DNA of 6,225 nt, from positions 1 through 6,225 of the forward strand of contig JARLFW010000171.1 of NCBI GenBank assembly GCA_031296345.1, in the 5' to 3' direction. This document shows, piece by piece, positions 5,136 to 6,225 of this stretch. The position numbers and the translations under genes are program-made. Below the pieces are notes generated by a model. It was not told where the DNA came from and made no database searches. It saw only the letters and a program-made list of their open reading frames with translations. Source of the stretch: Nitrosotalea sp. (GTDB lineage Archaea; Thermoproteota; Nitrososphaeria; Nitrososphaerales; Nitrosopumilaceae). Every line of letters starts with the position of its first letter. Position 1 is the stretch's first letter.

Positions 5136-5843
5136 TTATGGTGAAACGTTGATGATTCCTTGTTTAATTAGAAATTGTAATGCTTGGATCAAATCGCTGT
5201 CAGACAATTGTCCTTGTGCATACATTCCAAATATTCCCTTGACCCAATTTGGAATCTTTGCAGGCGATGGCGGAGGTGTAGGAATTGGTGTAGGTACAAT
5301 TGGCGGTGTTGAAGGAATTGTTGGCATTGTTGGTGATGCAGTAGATGATGGTTGGTTTGTTAATTGTGGCATGGTTGATGCCTGCGTTGTTTGCTGCAAT
5401 ATTGTAGTTGTTCCAGTAACTCCGGTATAGTAAAATGTTGTAGTAACAGGTGAGATTAATCCAGAACGTGCTTCAATAGTATATTTTCCAGCACTTGACC
5501 AAATTGGTCCAGTTATGTGAAATGATATAGAAAATGTACCATCTGGGACAAGCAGTATCTGTTCTATTTTGATTAGATTCTGACTAGGATTAAAAGCTCG
5601 AAGAGTTAGTACTGTAGAATCTTGTGGATTTGTAACATGGCCTGTTAGTGTTACAGTATCGCCATAATTGTAAGAAGGCTGGTCTGTCTTTATGGTTATA
5701 ATTGAATTACTTGAACTGGTATCATTACAGTCAGCGCATGCCAAGTAGGGATTGGTCTCTGCAAAAGCAGGAACTGCAAAGATTGCAACTAGAGTTGTTA
5801 ATGAGGCAAAAGTGATAATTGGTAATATTTTGGAATAGTCCAG
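5136..5843 (-). CDS. Secreted Ig-like surface protein with Pro/Thr-rich linker and C-terminal helical module
   Basis: Starting at TTG 5744 gives 202 residues without a signal sequence, but the frame stays open upstream and encodes an excellent one: DYSKILPIITF then LTTLVAIFAVPAFA, followed by ETNPYLACADC, with predicted cleavage at AFA/E. No ATG, GTG or TTG lies between the upstream TGA and that sequence. CTG at 5843-5841 fits best because it lies 26-27 nt from a TATA-like box and gives about 235 residues. Residues about 46-139 form a beta-sandwich (SIITIKTDQPSYNYGDTVTL, PDGTFSISFHITGP, GKYTIEAR). Then comes a Thr/Pro-rich linker (about 140-196) and an IPNWVKGIFGMYAQGQLSDS module, of a kind frequent at the C-termini of thaumarchaeal exported proteins. 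A CADC pair follows the cleavage site. It is probably a cell-surface or pseudoperiplasmic binding or structural protein. The precise role is unknown. Confidence 0.8.
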   Translation of the reverse strand: MDYSKILPIITFASLTTLVAIFAVPAFAETNPYLACADCNDTSSSNSIITIKTDQPSYNYGDTVTLTGHVTNPQDSTVLTLRAFNPSQNLIKIEQILLVPDGTFSISFHITGPIWSSAGKYTIEARSGLISPVTTTFYYTGVTGTTTILQQTTQASTMPQLTNQPSSTASPTMPTIPSTPPIVPTPIPTPPPSPAKIPNWVKGIFGMYAQGQLSDSDLIQALQFLIKQGIINVSP

Positions 5844-5865
5844 AATCGATTTGTATAATTTCGTT

Positions 5866-5873
5866 CTAATAAA
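5866..5873 (-). promoter_or_regulatory. TATA-like box of the secreted protein gene
   Basis: Minus-strand TTTATTAG, the same octamer as at 1458-1465, is centred 26-27 nt upstream of CTG 5843. It predicts a transcript beginning at about that codon. Confidence 0.45.
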
Positions 5874-5936
5874 CCAGATCTCAGGTTTTCAGGGAATGTA
5901 ATATTGAAGTTATCAGGGTTGGAAATTCTATAAATC

Positions 5937-5944
5937 ATTATAAG
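5937..5944 (+). promoter_or_regulatory. TATA-like box of the right-edge gene
   Basis: ATTATAAG is centred 26-27 nt before ATG 5967, with no Shine-Dalgarno in between, pointing to a leaderless mRNA. Together with the box at 5866-5873 it forms a divergent promoter region. Confidence 0.55.
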
Positions 5945-5966
5945 ATATGCCATATTTCTACTCTCA

Positions 5967-6225
5967 ATGGTTTCTATTAGTGAAGATGACAAGATTGCCT
6001 TTGTTACATGCATAGAAGTAGTTTTGATGAAAAGAGGAGATGTTAATCATAAACTAGTACTTGCAAAACTTAGTGCCCGTTATTACTGTGGAATTGATAA
6101 ATGTCTAGAACACCCCGAATACTTGAAAGATGTAATGAAAGAGGTATACGGAGATGACTATAATTCTGTTTTAGATGCAATAAGTTTGGAAGTTGACAAG
6201 CTAGAGTATATTGATGAATTCAAAA
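5967..6225 (+). CDS. Small conserved acidic protein, 3' end outside the window
   Basis: ATG at 5967 opens a frame that runs off the window after 86 codons plus one base. It begins MVSISEDDKIAFVTCIEVVL and continues with KLVLAKLSARYYCGIDKC (residues about 29-46), EHPEYLKDVMKEVYGDDYNS, then VLDAISLEVDKLEYIDEF. It appears all-helical and soluble, and rich in Asp/Glu in its second half. The pattern fits a small (about 95-residue) protein that I associate with thaumarchaeal genomes, of no known function. That association is from memory. Three Cys (15, 41, 46) are visible but without a spacing diagnostic of a metal site. The minus-strand frame at 5798-6013 that overlaps its start is a shadow. Confidence 0.78.
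   Translation, partial: MVSISEDDKIAFVTCIEVVLMKRGDVNHKLVLAKLSARYYCGIDKCLEHPEYLKDVMKEVYGDDYNSVLDAISLEVDKLEYIDEFK

Noticed and set aside
5798..6013. 71-codon minus-strand frame across the divergent promoter region
   Set aside because: It overlaps two TATA-like boxes, the start of the right-edge gene and the signal peptide of the secreted protein in another frame.

Overview
The window looks like chromosomal DNA from a low-GC ammonia-oxidising archaeon of the Nitrososphaerota (Thaumarchaeota), probably of the Nitrosopumilus/Nitrosarchaeum type. The evidence is indirect. The DNA is AT-rich, and at least five genes have a TATA-like octamer centred 26-28 nt before the start codon, as expected for archaeal leaderless mRNAs. 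A secreted protein combines an Ig-like domain, a Pro/Thr linker and a C-terminal helical module starting IPNWVK, a layout I associate with this phylum. Several small proteins resemble thaumarchaeal families. No rRNA, tRNA, CRISPR array, IS element or phage gene was seen.

Left part (1-1710), small genes and spacers. The window opens on the 3' part of a decayed gene (2-235, +) interrupted by two in-frame stops. Next come a 41-residue basic protein made of two near-identical 16-residue repeats (367-492, -) and a doubtful 22-residue Lys-rich ORF (662-730, -). A three-helix membrane protein (824-1099, +) then converges on a small alpha/beta protein (1129-1434, -). The spacer 1435-1710 holds that gene's promoter, a T-tract terminator for the cluster to its right, a 30-nt dyad and a weak hairpin.

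Centre (1711-5843), five minus-strand genes. In transcription order these are a secreted Ig-like protein (5843-5136), a class I SAM methyltransferase (5120-4527), a helical coiled-coil protein (4493-3813), an SPFH/stomatin-type protein with two C-terminal zinc ribbons (3780-2701) and a protein with two N-terminal zinc ribbons and a Gly/Met-rich centre (2697-1711). A TATA-like box before 4493 suggests that the last three form their own transcription unit. They recall bacterial loci in which an SPFH protein of the YdjI/COG4260 type, a zinc-ribbon partner and a PspA-like coiled coil form a membrane-stress scaffold. The coiled-coil gene here is not recognisably PspA. It and the unusual zinc-ribbon partner are the best candidates for something new.

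Right edge (5967 onward, +): the N-terminal 86 residues of a small acidic protein with a clear leaderless promoter, divergent from the secreted protein.

Other points of interest are the lack of any ATG, GTG or TTG that would include the obvious signal peptide of the secreted protein (CTG at 5843 is the best candidate start), and the 48-bp tandem duplication that forms most of the 41-residue protein.
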